A DNA stretch of 64,000 bases from Pegoplata infirma (lineage: Eukaryota > Arthropoda > Insecta > Diptera > Anthomyiidae). The notes under the pieces were generated by a model that was not told where the DNA came from, did not search any database, and saw only the letters and a program-made list of their open reading frames with translations. The position numbers and the translations under genes are program-made. This document shows, one piece after another, positions 9,566 to 19,251 of this stretch. Position 1 is the first letter of the stretch. Each line of letters opens with the position of its first letter. The stretch is from positions 11,246,330-11,310,329 of the forward strand of contig OY992538.1 of NCBI GenBank assembly GCA_963921195.1, read 5' to 3'.

Positions 9566-11043
9566 CTTTCTGGGGCACACCACTACCGCTACCGGCACTA
9601 GCCACACTAGCAGAACCAGCAGCAGGACCCAAAGAAGAAGCACGGTCATCTCTCGCAGGATCATATTGCTCAGCACTTTTGGAACGTGATGTTAAAAGTT
9701 TATCTTCTCTAGGCGAACGGGCAAATAGGCCACCCGAGGTAGGATTGCGATTTTTACTGGGTGATGAATCATAGACGCCAGCGTACTTATCCATGGGAGG
9801 TATAAGAACGTTAACTGTTCCATCAGCCGAAGCGGTGGCAGGTGTTTTAGGTTGTAGTCTATAAACGGGTTCACCGGAATCGAAGAAAGCATCAAAATTT
9901 CGCTGTCTTAGATTTTCAGTATTAAATATTGGATTTTCTACTCGTAATTCTAAATCTTCACGCAGTCTTTGAGATTCTTTTTGATCGCTGGAAGAACGAC
10001 CAAGTCTTCCCAGGGGTATATGAAGTCTAGGTCTTAATGAACGAGATTTACTAGGTGGAGACTTTTGGGCTATCAGCGCTTCTGGAGGAAATTCCATAGG
10101 CGACATAGGTCGACCCCAACCGGGACCCAATCTCGGTTGTGTAGGATCAGGCGTAGGAGCGTCTATTACTATACTAGGACTACGTTCTCTACCGGAATGC
10201 ATAAGCGAACCAGTAGGATATTCAATAGGTGGATATAGACTAGAACCCATAGCTGGATCCTCATAATACCCTAAGGGCGTAGAGTCTCTTAAAGTAGTAG
10301 AACGTTCTAAATTAGGTCTATATGAGGCAGATGCCGATGATGATGATGAAGCCTGAGGCTGTTGTTGTTGTTGTTGTTGGGAGGAGCGCATATTTAATAA
10401 ATCATTATTCATACGTGCTCTCAAATGAGGTGGTGTTGGAGGTTTATTAGATAATAAATCTTGTGGTAATGGCTGTTGTTGTTGTTCTAAGCGTCTCTGT
10501 TGCTGGGGAGTACTTTGTACTGGTGTTGATCTTTGTAAGGAAGAACGAGACTCACGTCGACGAGGTGGTGTTGAAGTAGATGTTGTAAATGGAATTGGTG
10601 TTGTCGAGGGTGTTGGCCTCTCACTTATAGTTGGTAATAATGATGATCGATCGTAAGAAGTGTATTGTAAATGTCTGGGTGGAGGAAGTGCGGGTTCTGG
10701 TTGATAAATTGGAAAATCCTCGAATTCGTTTAGATCTAATGACAATTGTTGTTGTTGTTGTTGCTGTTGTTGATATGCAGCAACTTGAGAGTTGATGTTA
10801 CTACTAGATGCTATTGCTTGGGGTGTTGGTAGTTTTGTGTACGATGAAGGGGGTGGTAAACTTCGGGCAGGTATAACAATTGGTACTTGAGGTTCACGCA
10901 GGCAATCGAGTGTTGGTCGTGGACTTATACGAGGTATAGCAGCACCGTATGTCATCAAGATGAGTTCTTCAGCTGGAAATATTACAAACATTCCTGGCCG
11001 CCCCCATGTGACATGGCGACTATATTGAATTCTATCATGTATT
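9566..11043 (-). CDS. Large coding exon, Pro/Ser/Gln-rich protein of unknown family
   Basis: This is the only long frame with real codon structure and higher G+C. It encodes about 492 residues. The first 35 or so (RIQYSRHVTWGRPGMFVIFP, then AEELILMTYGAAIPR) look folded or conserved. The rest is low complexity: glutamine runs near residues 91-99, 175-195 and 220-226, many Pro-Pro and Ser-Pro pairs, and RSxS motifs that could be kinase sites. A more ordered patch follows (RVENPIFNTENLRQRNFDAF), and then a Gly/Ser/Ala-rich end. The acceptor is placed after TTTTTTGTGTTAG (AG at 11045-11044). An alternative acceptor, TATTTCCAG at 10974-10973, would drop 23 residues. The donor is AAAG|GTGACA (GT at 9565-9564). 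Both ends are in phase 1 or 2, so this is an internal exon. It joins in phase with 603-794. It is probably an intracellular scaffold or a membrane-protein tail, but this is a guess and I do not recognise the gene. Confidence 0.88.
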
Positions 11044-12094
11044 CTAACACAAAAAACCTTTTTAAAAGGTTTTTTTGTTTCTCTGTCGTTTTAACTTTTT
11101 TTGTTATTTCAAAATGATCGTTGGAAATCTTTTGGGTATAGTCGTTCTAACTGGATCGATCTCTGTTTTTTAAAATATGTCTTTTTTCGTTTCAATGTAT
11201 TTTTTTAGAAGAAATGAATACAACGCTTACATTGAATTTAAATTAAAAAAAAATTTAACAAAAAAGAAACTTAAACCGTAATTTGAATAAATAAAAAATT
11301 ACGTATAACTGAAGAAGAGGTAAAAAAAACTAAAAGATTTTTTTGTTTAGCAAACTAATACGAAATATTTTAAAAATAATTTAATGGACGTACTTTTATG
11401 TACTACTCAATAATAAAAATATCACAATTATGTTTCTATATTTTTAAGAAAATATAGAATGAAACCTCTTCACTTCTTGTTATCCGTCGTCTTTGGCGGA
11501 TTTATCTATTCTTAAATTTGACGTCATTTAGAACGTTGCATTTTGTTATTTTTTATGTTTTTTAATCTGAAATGAAAAGAAAAAGACAAAAAACAAATTA
11601 ATGTCATTGTATAAATTAAAAATTGTTTATAATTTATTTTAAATTTGATGGTATTTAAGAGAAATTAAATTCATGAACATTTTAGCAGAAAATGAATCAT
11701 TTAAAAATTTAGGGTTTCGTAAATTGAATGCAATATGGGCAAATAATTTTAGGGAAATTTGAAAAAATACACTGTGCTTGATTTTGACACTTTTTTTTAA
11801 CAAGCTGGGCACCCTACTGGTAAAGTTAATTTGAGTACGCTGAGTTAGTAAGCGTTAGTATTCGCAATATTCGCGATTTTCAAATTTTAGGCTCAAGTAC
11901 AATAAAATCGATGTTTTTTGGCTTTTGCTATAATTTTTAAATTTAAAACAATTCATGTCTTTTGAACAAATATATCAAGCCATAATACCGTGAATTTTTT
12001 TGGCGAAAAATATTTTTTGTTCGCGAAAACCCTTTATTTTCGTGAAAATATTTTTAGTTTGATTTGAATTCACGATAGCCATCTGGTAAAGCTA
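11044..12094. other. Intron (upstream of the large exon) or 5' flank, AT-rich
   Basis: A small hairpin (AAAACCTTTTTAAAAGGTTTT) lies at 11054-11076, next to the acceptor. The rest is unique AT-rich sequence. I found no further exon of the gene here or elsewhere on the minus strand, so the upstream exons are probably beyond the window. Confidence 0.5.
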
Positions 12095-12406
12095 CACTCA
12101 AAAAATTATGTCATTAACTGTTTGTAGTTTATTTAAAAACTTTTACGTTTAGTCGTTTTTAAAAGAAAAAACATTTGTTTGATGTTCAGTTTTTATTAAT
12201 GACTGCTTCTGTCCTTTATTTCAAAAATAACACACTAAAAAATAAAGACTTTCATTAACATTTAATTTTTAAAATCATTTATTTATGTTCTGTAAGTAAA
12301 AACTACTGATTATTCTTTAAATTTTTAATGATTTGTGTAAGTAATTTTTTTTTTTCATTGTTGGTATTTTTTAATGAGATATCATTAGTTTTTACCTACA
12401 CAAGTA

Positions 12407-13299
12407 CACTCAAAAAAAATACGTTAGTAGATTTACTAATTTTTTTTTTTTGCTAATGCTCGTTAGCTAACTTTTAGCAAATTTTTAGTTAAGATTAGCA
12501 TGTTAGCAAAAAATTCTTATAAGCTTCATTTAGCACATTAGCAATTTTAAACAAACTTTGAGCTAATTTCTTTTGCTAAATTTGAAATTGAGTTGACTAC
12601 ATTTTTACAAGATTTTTTGCTAATATTAGCAAAAATAAATGGTAAATTTTTTTTTATTTTCAGAAAACTTTAAATGGCGCTATCTCGGAAACTAAGCCAG
12701 ATAGAGCAAAATGGAGGATATTTTTGGTTCTCTAGCTCTCCATAATATTGCCGATTCTCTTCAAATGTGTGGACCCTAATGGGTCCTAACTTTGGATCCA
12801 AAAAAGTTAGCATTCCCGAAAATTTTCAAATGCTCATATCTCGGTAAATAATGCCGACACGATAAAAAGTCCAAAAGCATTTTTGTAGCTCTCAATACGT
12901 AGAACAAGACCACAAAATAACCAAAAGCTATACGAGTAATGTTTTTGAAGTTATCGAGTTTTTTAATTTTCAAAACCCCAGTGGTCCCCTAAAATCACGT
13001 ATCTCAAAAACTTAGCAAGATAGAGCGAAACGGACAAAAATTTTAGATCAAAAACTAGGACGATTTTTAAGGAACCCAACTATGTCTAGGCCCATCGGGG
13101 TCTGGACCTCTCGGGTCCGGACCCAATGGGGTCCTCAAAGTGTGAACTAAGTCGAAATAAAAAAAAAATTCAGTTAACTAATTTTTGGCAAAACATTTTT
13201 GCTAACTTTACAAAAAAAATTGTGGGTTCAAAATCAGCAAATTTTCTTGTAGGTTTACAAGCTTTTTGCTAACATTACATTTTTTTTTTTTTTTGAGTG
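12407..13299. mobile_element. CACTCAAAA-terminal element nested in T1
   Basis: Its ends are CACTCAAAAAAAATACG and TTTTTTTTTTTGAGTG, flanked by TA on the left (12405-12406) and TG on the right, a mutated TA. In the uninterrupted copy at 53886-53900 the flanks join as ACACAAGTAGGTTATT, which proves an insertion. The interior has TTAGCAAA/TTTGCTAA repeats and a more G+C-rich middle (12660-13140) with GTCCGGACC-type phrases. No long coding frame. Confidence 0.8.
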
Positions 13300-13371
13300 T
13301 GGGTTATTTTTTGTAGAAAAAAAATTAAAAAAATTATTTATAGAAATATAAAAACATATTTGTATCAAGTG

Positions 13372-13432
13372 ACTTTGGCACGATGGGTAGAGTGTCGGCC
13401 AGAATGTAGTTGATTGCGGGATCGATTCCCCA
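13372..13432 (+). promoter_or_regulatory. tRNA-like Pol III promoter module in T1
   Basis: The A box TGGCACGATGGG (13376-13387) and the B box GGATCGATTCC (13419-13429) are spaced as in a tRNA. The B box fits the consensus GGWTCRANNCC exactly. The tRNA fold itself is degenerate, so this is a tRNA-derived module, not a tRNA gene. The same block sits at the same place in all five copies of the element. Confidence 0.75.
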
Positions 13433-13761
13433 AAATTTTATTAAAAATTTTTAAAAAAATATTTCAATAGAAAATTGTAAAAAATAACCTACGAAATCAT
13501 TAATTTTTAATGTTTTCGTAGTTTATTTTTTTGGAATTTGTAGGTAAAAATAACAGAAATCTCATTAATTTTTAATGTTTTCGTAGGTTATTTTTTTCGA
13601 ATTTGTTGCTAAAAAAGAATGAAAAAACCGTATTTTTTTAATGTTTAATGTTATCTATTTTAGAAAATTTTGTCAACAGTAAAAAATTTTTTTCACTGGT
13701 TTTAAATGTGTTTTTCATTTGGTTTTGCCTAGAAAATATTTTGAGTGTAGTTCGTGTACAC

Positions 13762-15223
13762 TAGGGTGGCTCGTTTTTGGGCTTTTCTCTCTGATCAAAT
13801 TCTAATACCGGCCAAAAGTGTCGGTCCCCTAAGGGTAACTCACATGCAAAATATCACTCCGATCGAAGTTTATCTTCTGTCTCCACTTTGAGCCTCAAAA
13901 TTTGGGTTTTTGCAAAAAAGGTATTTAAAAAAAAAAAAAATAATAATTTTTTTTATTAAAATAATTAAAAAAATATTTTTGTATAATAATTGATCGTAAA
14001 TGCTTAAATATGAAATTTAAAGATTTGACGATATCATTAACCCGTTCAAACTTGATATCAAAAAAATGGCTTGATTTTAGGGGGCGTTCTCAAAACACCT
14101 TTTTTCAAAATTTGGAAATTTTGTTAAAAAAAAATTTAAAATATATAATTTTTTCTTTCTGAATTCATTAAGAACACCTTGGAGAAGAAAAATGTGAAAT
14201 ATGGCGGATATCCGTCGGACCACTTTTCGGGAATCGCGGGGGGAAGTTAGCGGATTTCAAGGAAATGTTGGTTTTATCAATAATTTGGATTAATAAAATC
14301 TTATAAATAACATTTTTGGGCAAATTAACAGTTTTTTGATGTCGTGGCACTCTATTCGATAACTGTAAGTCTGTCATGAAATCTTACCTATGTAGGACGT
14401 CTTTAACCCACATTGGCTTGGGGTCATTTTTGACCCCTTACCAAAAAGGGTTAACGATTTTTTTAAAGATAATATATTAATACGAAATAATAGTTGGGCT
14501 ACAAAACACAAAAGCCGTTTTATACTTGTTTATAGCACAAAATTTAAGCTCTAAACTTCAAATTTTCTGCGGGGATAATTTTTGACCCCACCCAATGTGG
14601 GATAAGGACGTCCTAGTTCGGTAAGATTTCATGACAGATTTACAGTTATCTAATAGAATGCCACGACACCAGAAAACATTTAATTTGCCCAAAAATGAAA
14701 TTTATAAGATTTTATTAATCCAAATTATTGATAAAACCAACATTTCCTTGAAATCCGCTAACATCCCCCCGCGATTCCCAAAAAGTGGCCTGACGGATAT
14801 CCGCCATATTTCACATTTTTCTTCTCCAAGGTGTTCTTAATGAATTCAAAAAGAAAAGATGGTATATTTTAATTTTTTTGTTTTAATAAAATTATCAAAT
14901 TTTGAAAAAAGGTATTTTGAGAACGCGCCAAAAATCATGCCAATTTTTGGGTATCAAGTTTGAACGGGTGATACCGTAAAATCTTTAAATTTCATATTTA
15001 AGTGTTTACGATCAAATATTATACAAAAATAATTTTAATAAAAGAACTTTAATTTTTTTTAATTCCTTTTTTGCAAAAACCCCAATTTTGAGGCTCAAAG
15101 TGGAGACAGAAAATTAACTCCGATCGGAATGATATTTTGCATATGAGTACCCATAGGGGACCGACACTTTTGGCGGGTATTAGAATTTGATCAGAGAGAA
15201 AAGCCCAAAAACGAGCCACCCTA
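13762..15223. mobile_element. 1.46-kb foldback element, TAGGGTGGCTCG ends
   Basis: Two arms of about 650 bp pair along their length: TAGGGTGGCTCGTTTTTGGG on the left, its complement on the right, and matching blocks such as TGAGCCTCAAAATTTGGG and GAAATCCGCTAAC. The centre (about 14400-14600) has mirrored TTTTTGACCCC phrases. The TAGGG start fits the hAT terminal rule YARNG. The flanking 8-mers GTGTACAC and ATATATAC differ only by transitions, so an old hAT-type duplication is possible; a TA flank is the alternative. The short open frames in the arms are mirror images, not genes. Confidence 0.75.
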
Positions 15224-15249
15224 ATATATACTTATAGGGGTAATAGAAC

Positions 15250-15425
15250 ATTGTTTCGATGTTCTAGATTTTTTTAGTTCAATGCTAGATTTTTTTTAAA
15301 ACGCATTTGAAGTTGGTGAACTTTTAATATAATTATAATAATAATTCCTTAAAAACTGTATAAGTGGCGTATACTTAATTTTGTAATTGCCTTCGAATAA
15401 CAATCATACGCAACGATGCACAGTG
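15250..15425 (-). repeat. M-family repeat fragment
   Basis: The blocks ACGCATTTGAAGTTGGTGAA, ACTGTATAAGTGGCGTATAC and TTTTGTAATTGCCTTCGAA match 39700-39845, ending in GATGCACAGTG. Confidence 0.6.
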
Positions 15426-15430
15426 GTTTA

Positions 15431-15755
15431 CAAAAAAAAATCCAGTAAGTTCACGAGATTGTGCCAAAAAAAGTTGTAAATTTACAATTTTATTGGTAAA
15501 AGTCTTGTAAAATTACGAAAAAGCTAATAATTTTTACTAGGAATTCTCGTAGAAAAGGATGTTCCAAAAAATCTAGTAAAAACACGAAACCTACTTGTAA
15601 GTCTTATCTTGTCAAAAAGTTTGTAAATTTACAATTTTATTGGTAAAAAGCTTGTAAAATTACAAAATTATTGTAAAAAATTCAAATATAAGGTAGCCAC
15701 AAAAAAAAGTTACAAACTTTTCTTGTCGTTTTACAAGTTTTTTTTTTTTTGAGTT
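15431..15755. mobile_element. K-family MITE, reverse copy
   Basis: It contains the reverse-complement phrases of the K family (AAATTTACAATTTTATTGGT, ACTAGGAATTCTCGTA) and ends in a poly-T plus GAGTTAACA. Shorter than the other copies. Confidence 0.6.
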
Positions 15756-15757
15756 AA

Positions 15758-17225
15758 CATATCTCGTCCACTTCACAACTTCTGCAAATATTTTTACAGA
15801 AACGTTGTTCATTTATAGATCCCTTTTCACAATTATTCACCGTAGCAAAGTAAAAATATGTAAAAACTCTTCTTGCAGGGCAGTCGATAAAACCTTAAAA
15901 ATTGCAAACCCTTTTTGAAATCACTTGAATTTGGGTTTTGCAACATCCAATATTATTGCCAAATTACTCATAAAATATAGTACAAGTTTTACTGTTTTAA
16001 TATATCAAGGGTAAATATTCAGAACTTGCTATCTGCAATATTTTCGAAAGAGAGTTTTCGATAGAAATGTGTTTACAGAATTAGTTTTCATCTATCAAAT
16101 TAAATTTTAACTGAAATTTTATTTCAAAAACAATTGTTTTTAGTAATATTAGCGAAAAAAATATAAATAATTACTCTTAGAATTACAAAAAAAAAAAAAA
16201 AAGTTTTGAATCTCCTAAAATAATGTTCATTATGCAGATAGCAAGTTTTGAATATTCGCCCTCTATATATTTGATTGTCATGTACTGTGTGTGTGTTTGT
16301 GGTAACAGTGATTATGGAAATTTGCCAAAAAAAAACTAACAAAAAATGATAATTAAATTGAAATCAATACAAATGACTTAAGGCCATAATGGTAATTGAT
16401 ACATTATTATCAAAATTTATTGCTATTAATTTCTATTTTATACATATTTAGCGCATTTATTTTTGAAACAAGGTTTTTTTTTTAATGTCTATTGTTTTGA
16501 AAATGTTAATTTTAATGGTAAATGGAATTTAGTTGGCAATTGTGGTAAAATGGACATAGTATTTAGCGACAAACGAAGGACATATCAACCTTGAAATGGA
16601 AATTTTACTAAGTTGCAAATAACTATGATATTTTATAAATTTGTATACACACAACAAATTTTTAGCTAAAAATGTTTAATTAAATCTATTGATCAACAAA
16701 ATTTAAAGGAATCAATCATGGTGATTCATTGTTTTGATCAAAATCATTGTTGATTGTTGTTTGATCAAAAATCATTGTTTTGATCAAAATTTTTGTTAAT
16801 TTTTTTAAAATATCGAATTACAATTTTTCAACATACCAGATTTTTTTCGCTTTAATTTATTTAAATATGTTAATTGAAAAAATATAATAAAATAATTTCT
16901 TTTTTAATTGTTGGCAACATATTGGAAAGCAAAATAATTAGCATTTCATCATAATTTAGTCATAAACTTACAATTCATTCGTTAAATCAATTATTTAATA
17001 AATTTTATTGACTACAAATAAAAAATTGATCAAATTTGTGATTGATATAACAATTTTCTTTATCTGAGGAATTTCAATCAAACAATTGATTGAAACCACG
17101 TTTTTCGTGACTGAGAAAAGTTTTCAATTCTTTCTGTGTATTTTTTACATCAGGACGAAAAAAGTAAATTAAAATAGTGTGTTTTAATTTTTATTAAAAA
17201 AATTAGTTATTTATTCGACCTTTTA
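15758..17225. other. AT-rich sequence with a TTGATCAA-rich block
   Basis: Mostly unique. At about 16650-17136 there are repeated TTGATCAAAATCATTG and CAATTGATTG motifs between TACACACAA and TTTCTGTGTA. This could be one more TA-flanked MITE, but the ends are too weak to be sure. Confidence 0.35.
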
Positions 17226-17231
17226 ATTGTG

Positions 17232-17617
17232 CAATGAAAAAGAGTTTATTCTGATTCGAGGCCTTTTCATGTTCCCCATTATGAATTAACATAACAAGTA
17301 CTTATGACAACTCTACTTTCTTGATTAGGATATTCTCCCATTAAATACTAATAGAGTTTCTTGCGTTCAAAAAATTTTTGGTAATTTTCTAAAGAATTCT
17401 GATGATGGGGGAATGGGAATCCCCCCGAAACGATCGTCAATTCATTCCTGAAAATTACCAAAAAAAAAAAAAATTTTTTTGAAAGCAAGAAACTCTATGA
17501 GTATTTAATGGGAGAATATCCTAATAAAGAAAGTAGAGTTATCATAAGTACTTGTTATGTTAATTCATAATGGGGAACATGAAAAGGCCTCGAATCAGAA
17601 TAAACTCTTTTTCATTG
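17232..17617. mobile_element. Palindromic element with a hammerhead ribozyme at its centre
   Basis: Arms of about 160 bp pair from CAATGAAAAAGAGTTTATTC on the left to its complement on the right. The apex is the hammerhead motif described at 17380-17459. A single-arm remnant of the same family is at 19055-19118. The phrases TATTCGACCTTTTAA and TTCGAGGCC just inside or left of the arm link it to the foldbacks at 30.5, 32.3, 33.4 and 45.8 kb. No protein is encoded. Hammerheads are known in Penelope-like elements and retrozymes, which is a plausible source. Confidence 0.75.
17380..17459 (+). ncRNA. Type I hammerhead ribozyme
   Basis: All core parts are in order. Stem I pairs GAAUU (17394-17398) with AAUUC (17439-17443) and, after an internal loop, GGUAAUUUUC (17380-17389) with GAAAAUUACC (17450-17459). 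Core CUGAUGA is at 17399-17405. Stem II is five G-C pairs (17407-17411 with 17421-17425 or 17422-17426). GAAA is at 17427-17430. Stem III is very short, AC/GU with loop GAUC, and the cleavage triplet GUC ends at 17438. The extra U at 17406, next to stem II, is off-consensus. Internal loop I facing a 9-nt loop II is what natural hammerheads use for tertiary contact. Activity is inferred, not shown. Confidence 0.75.
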
Positions 17618-18390
17618 TAAATTAAAATATTAAAAAAAAAACAAGTTAATTTTAAATTGCAATTGAAATGATTTTTCAACATTGTAAATAAATTTTAGCA
17701 GCTGCTTTAAATTTAAAAAAATGTTCAATAAATTTTGTTGGAACTAAATTAATTTTTATAAAGTACATATTTCCTACATGCGACACGCATTTGAAATTTA
17801 TATTAGCAAATTTGAATGCAACTAGCAAGAGAGGTCTTCTCCGTGGCATGCTTCGATTTTAGGAAAATTTAAAAAAGCTGAAAAAATCGAAATATACGAG
17901 AAACGCAACTTATAAAGCGATAAGCATTTTCAGTGTTCCCAATCATGAAAAAAACAAACTTAAAAATTTTTTTTTTGACAATTTACACCCTTCCATTTTT
18001 GTTCTCTCAATATAAATTTAAGCCGCTTAAAAAGTCTAGGCAGCCATTTAACCCGTTCATTTTAAAATATGTTAAATCTAATGCATCTAATTAAATCGAC
18101 GTCTGCCATAGCAGAAACCTTCCTTTAAAGCCTCTTTAGCAATTTTATAAATTTAATAGCATTTCATGAGAGAGTGAAACTAGAAAAGGAAATTCATGCA
18201 CACTGTTGGTACCTAATATGCACAAAGTCCCCAATCATATAATAAAACCCACTTAACTGCCACCACTTTACTTTGAAAATTTATACAAGTATTATATACG
18301 TACTTATAAACACACATAAACGCATAGTTACTGTCAGAACCGAATCCGCTGAGACTCAAGGAACTAAAAGTTTTAACCCTTAAAAAATAT
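17618..18390. other. Unique AT-rich sequence
   Basis: No repeats or coding frames with splice signals were recognised. The minus-strand frame at 18213-18404 has no visible homology or codon bias. Confidence 0.45.
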
Positions 18391-18445
18391 ATGAGCAAAT
18401 CCATGGGAAATTCAATTGTCGGATTACCGATTGTGTTAATTTTTG

Positions 18446-18490
18446 GTTGTTTGAATGAGCTTCATAAATGATGAAGCTCATTCAAACAAC
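18446..18490. repeat. Perfect 20-bp hairpin at the LINE junction
   Basis: GTTGTTTGAATGAGCTTCAT is followed by a 5-nt loop and its exact complement. It sits where the truncated LINE begins. This could be a snap-back made during aborted reverse transcription. Confidence 0.85.
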
Positions 18491-18648
18491 CACAATCCCG
18501 ACTCTTTTAACATCTTCAAATTCAAGTCAAATATTAACAAATACTACTCCCTCTTTCCTCCTTTCCATACCTATATTTCCTGATTTCAACACAATGCAAT
18601 GCATGTATAGGGGGAATCCCCTAAGTGTTGGTCAATAAAAAAAAAAAC
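18491..18648 (+). mobile_element. 5'-truncated LINE, 3' end only
   Basis: One frame reads FKFKSNINKYYSLFP, which aligns with FKSNVQKHYSRFP at the end of the LINE fragment at 37338-38018. The shared 3' tail has CAACACAATGCAATGCATGT, GGGGGAATCCCCTAA and a terminal poly-A. It retains only the last 20 or so codons and the 3' UTR. Non-LTR retrotransposon, Jockey-like group by resemblance. Confidence 0.75.
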
Positions 18649-19054
18649 ATATATTTTTTTTTATCAATACTTTGGAAGATATGGGCGTTTAAAAGCGCTT
18701 ATTCACAATATTGACAACTTTACAGTTTTTAAAATTTTTGTGCTCGGAAACCGTTAGTCGTACGAAAAAACTTGTAAAAATAATATTGTTTATAAAATTA
18801 TGAAGATTTAAAATTTATAATTTTTTTTTTTTTTTTAATTTCAACAAACAATTTTAAACTACTTGAATGTCATTTTTTCCTGGGACGGACACCATGGATT
18901 TCAAAAAAAAACAAAATTTTGTATTAAAGTTTAGTGTGTCCTTTAAACACCTATTAAAATTTCAGAGAGGTGGTTTTTCGTATTGTTGAGCACTAAATTT
19001 TCAAAGTTTGTTAGAGCGCCAAATATTTTATTTTTTTTAAATTTTGGTAAAAAT

Positions 19055-19118
19055 TAAAAAGAGTTTATTATGATTCAATTCCTTTTCATGTTATCCATTA
19101 TGAATAAACATAACAAGT
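19055..19118 (+). repeat. Arm remnant of the 17.2-kb palindrome family
   Basis: GAGTTTATTATGATTCAATT and CCTTTTCATGTTATCCATTA match 17240-17300. It is cut at AACAAGTA by the CACTCAAAA element. Confidence 0.7.
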
Positions 19119-19251
19119 ACACTCAAAATATTTTGTAGGCAACAACAAATGCAAACCATATTTAAAACAAGTGATAAATCATTTGAAAACCATCTAGTAA
19201 TTATTCATTTGTTTTAACAAACATCAACATTTATATTTAACTGTTAATAAA

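Larger units (their letters stand above)
12095..13747 (+). mobile_element. CACTCAAAA-terminal MITE with tRNA-like core, copy T1
   Basis: It is flanked by TA (12093-12094 and 13748-13749), with ends CACTCAAAAAATT and AATATTTTGAGTG. The body has strong palindromes around ACCTACGAAAACATT. In the middle, at 13372-13432, is a tRNA-like block with A box TGGCACGATGGG and B box GGATCGATTCC. A second TIR element of similar end type is nested at 12407-13299. Four more copies lie at 19120, 52582, 55047 and 60092. TA flanks suggest a Tc1/mariner-type mover. No transposase is present. Confidence 0.8.
18391..19050 (+). mobile_element. Left arm of the ATGAGCAAATCC foldback, split by a LINE tail
   Basis: It begins ATGAGCAAATCCATGGGAAA, as does the complete foldback at 44274-45309, and continues through CTCGGAAACCGTTAGTCGTACG and CCTGGGACGGACACCATGG in the same order. 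A LINE 3' fragment is inserted at 18446-18648. The right arm is missing. Confidence 0.7.

Noticed and set aside
9692..9895. Second open frame inside the large exon
   Set aside because: It overlaps the 9566-11043 frame in another phase and has no splice or codon support.
14168..14840. Matching 69-codon frames on opposite strands
   Set aside because: They are the two arms of the 1.46-kb foldback. Their similarity is due to the inverted repeat.
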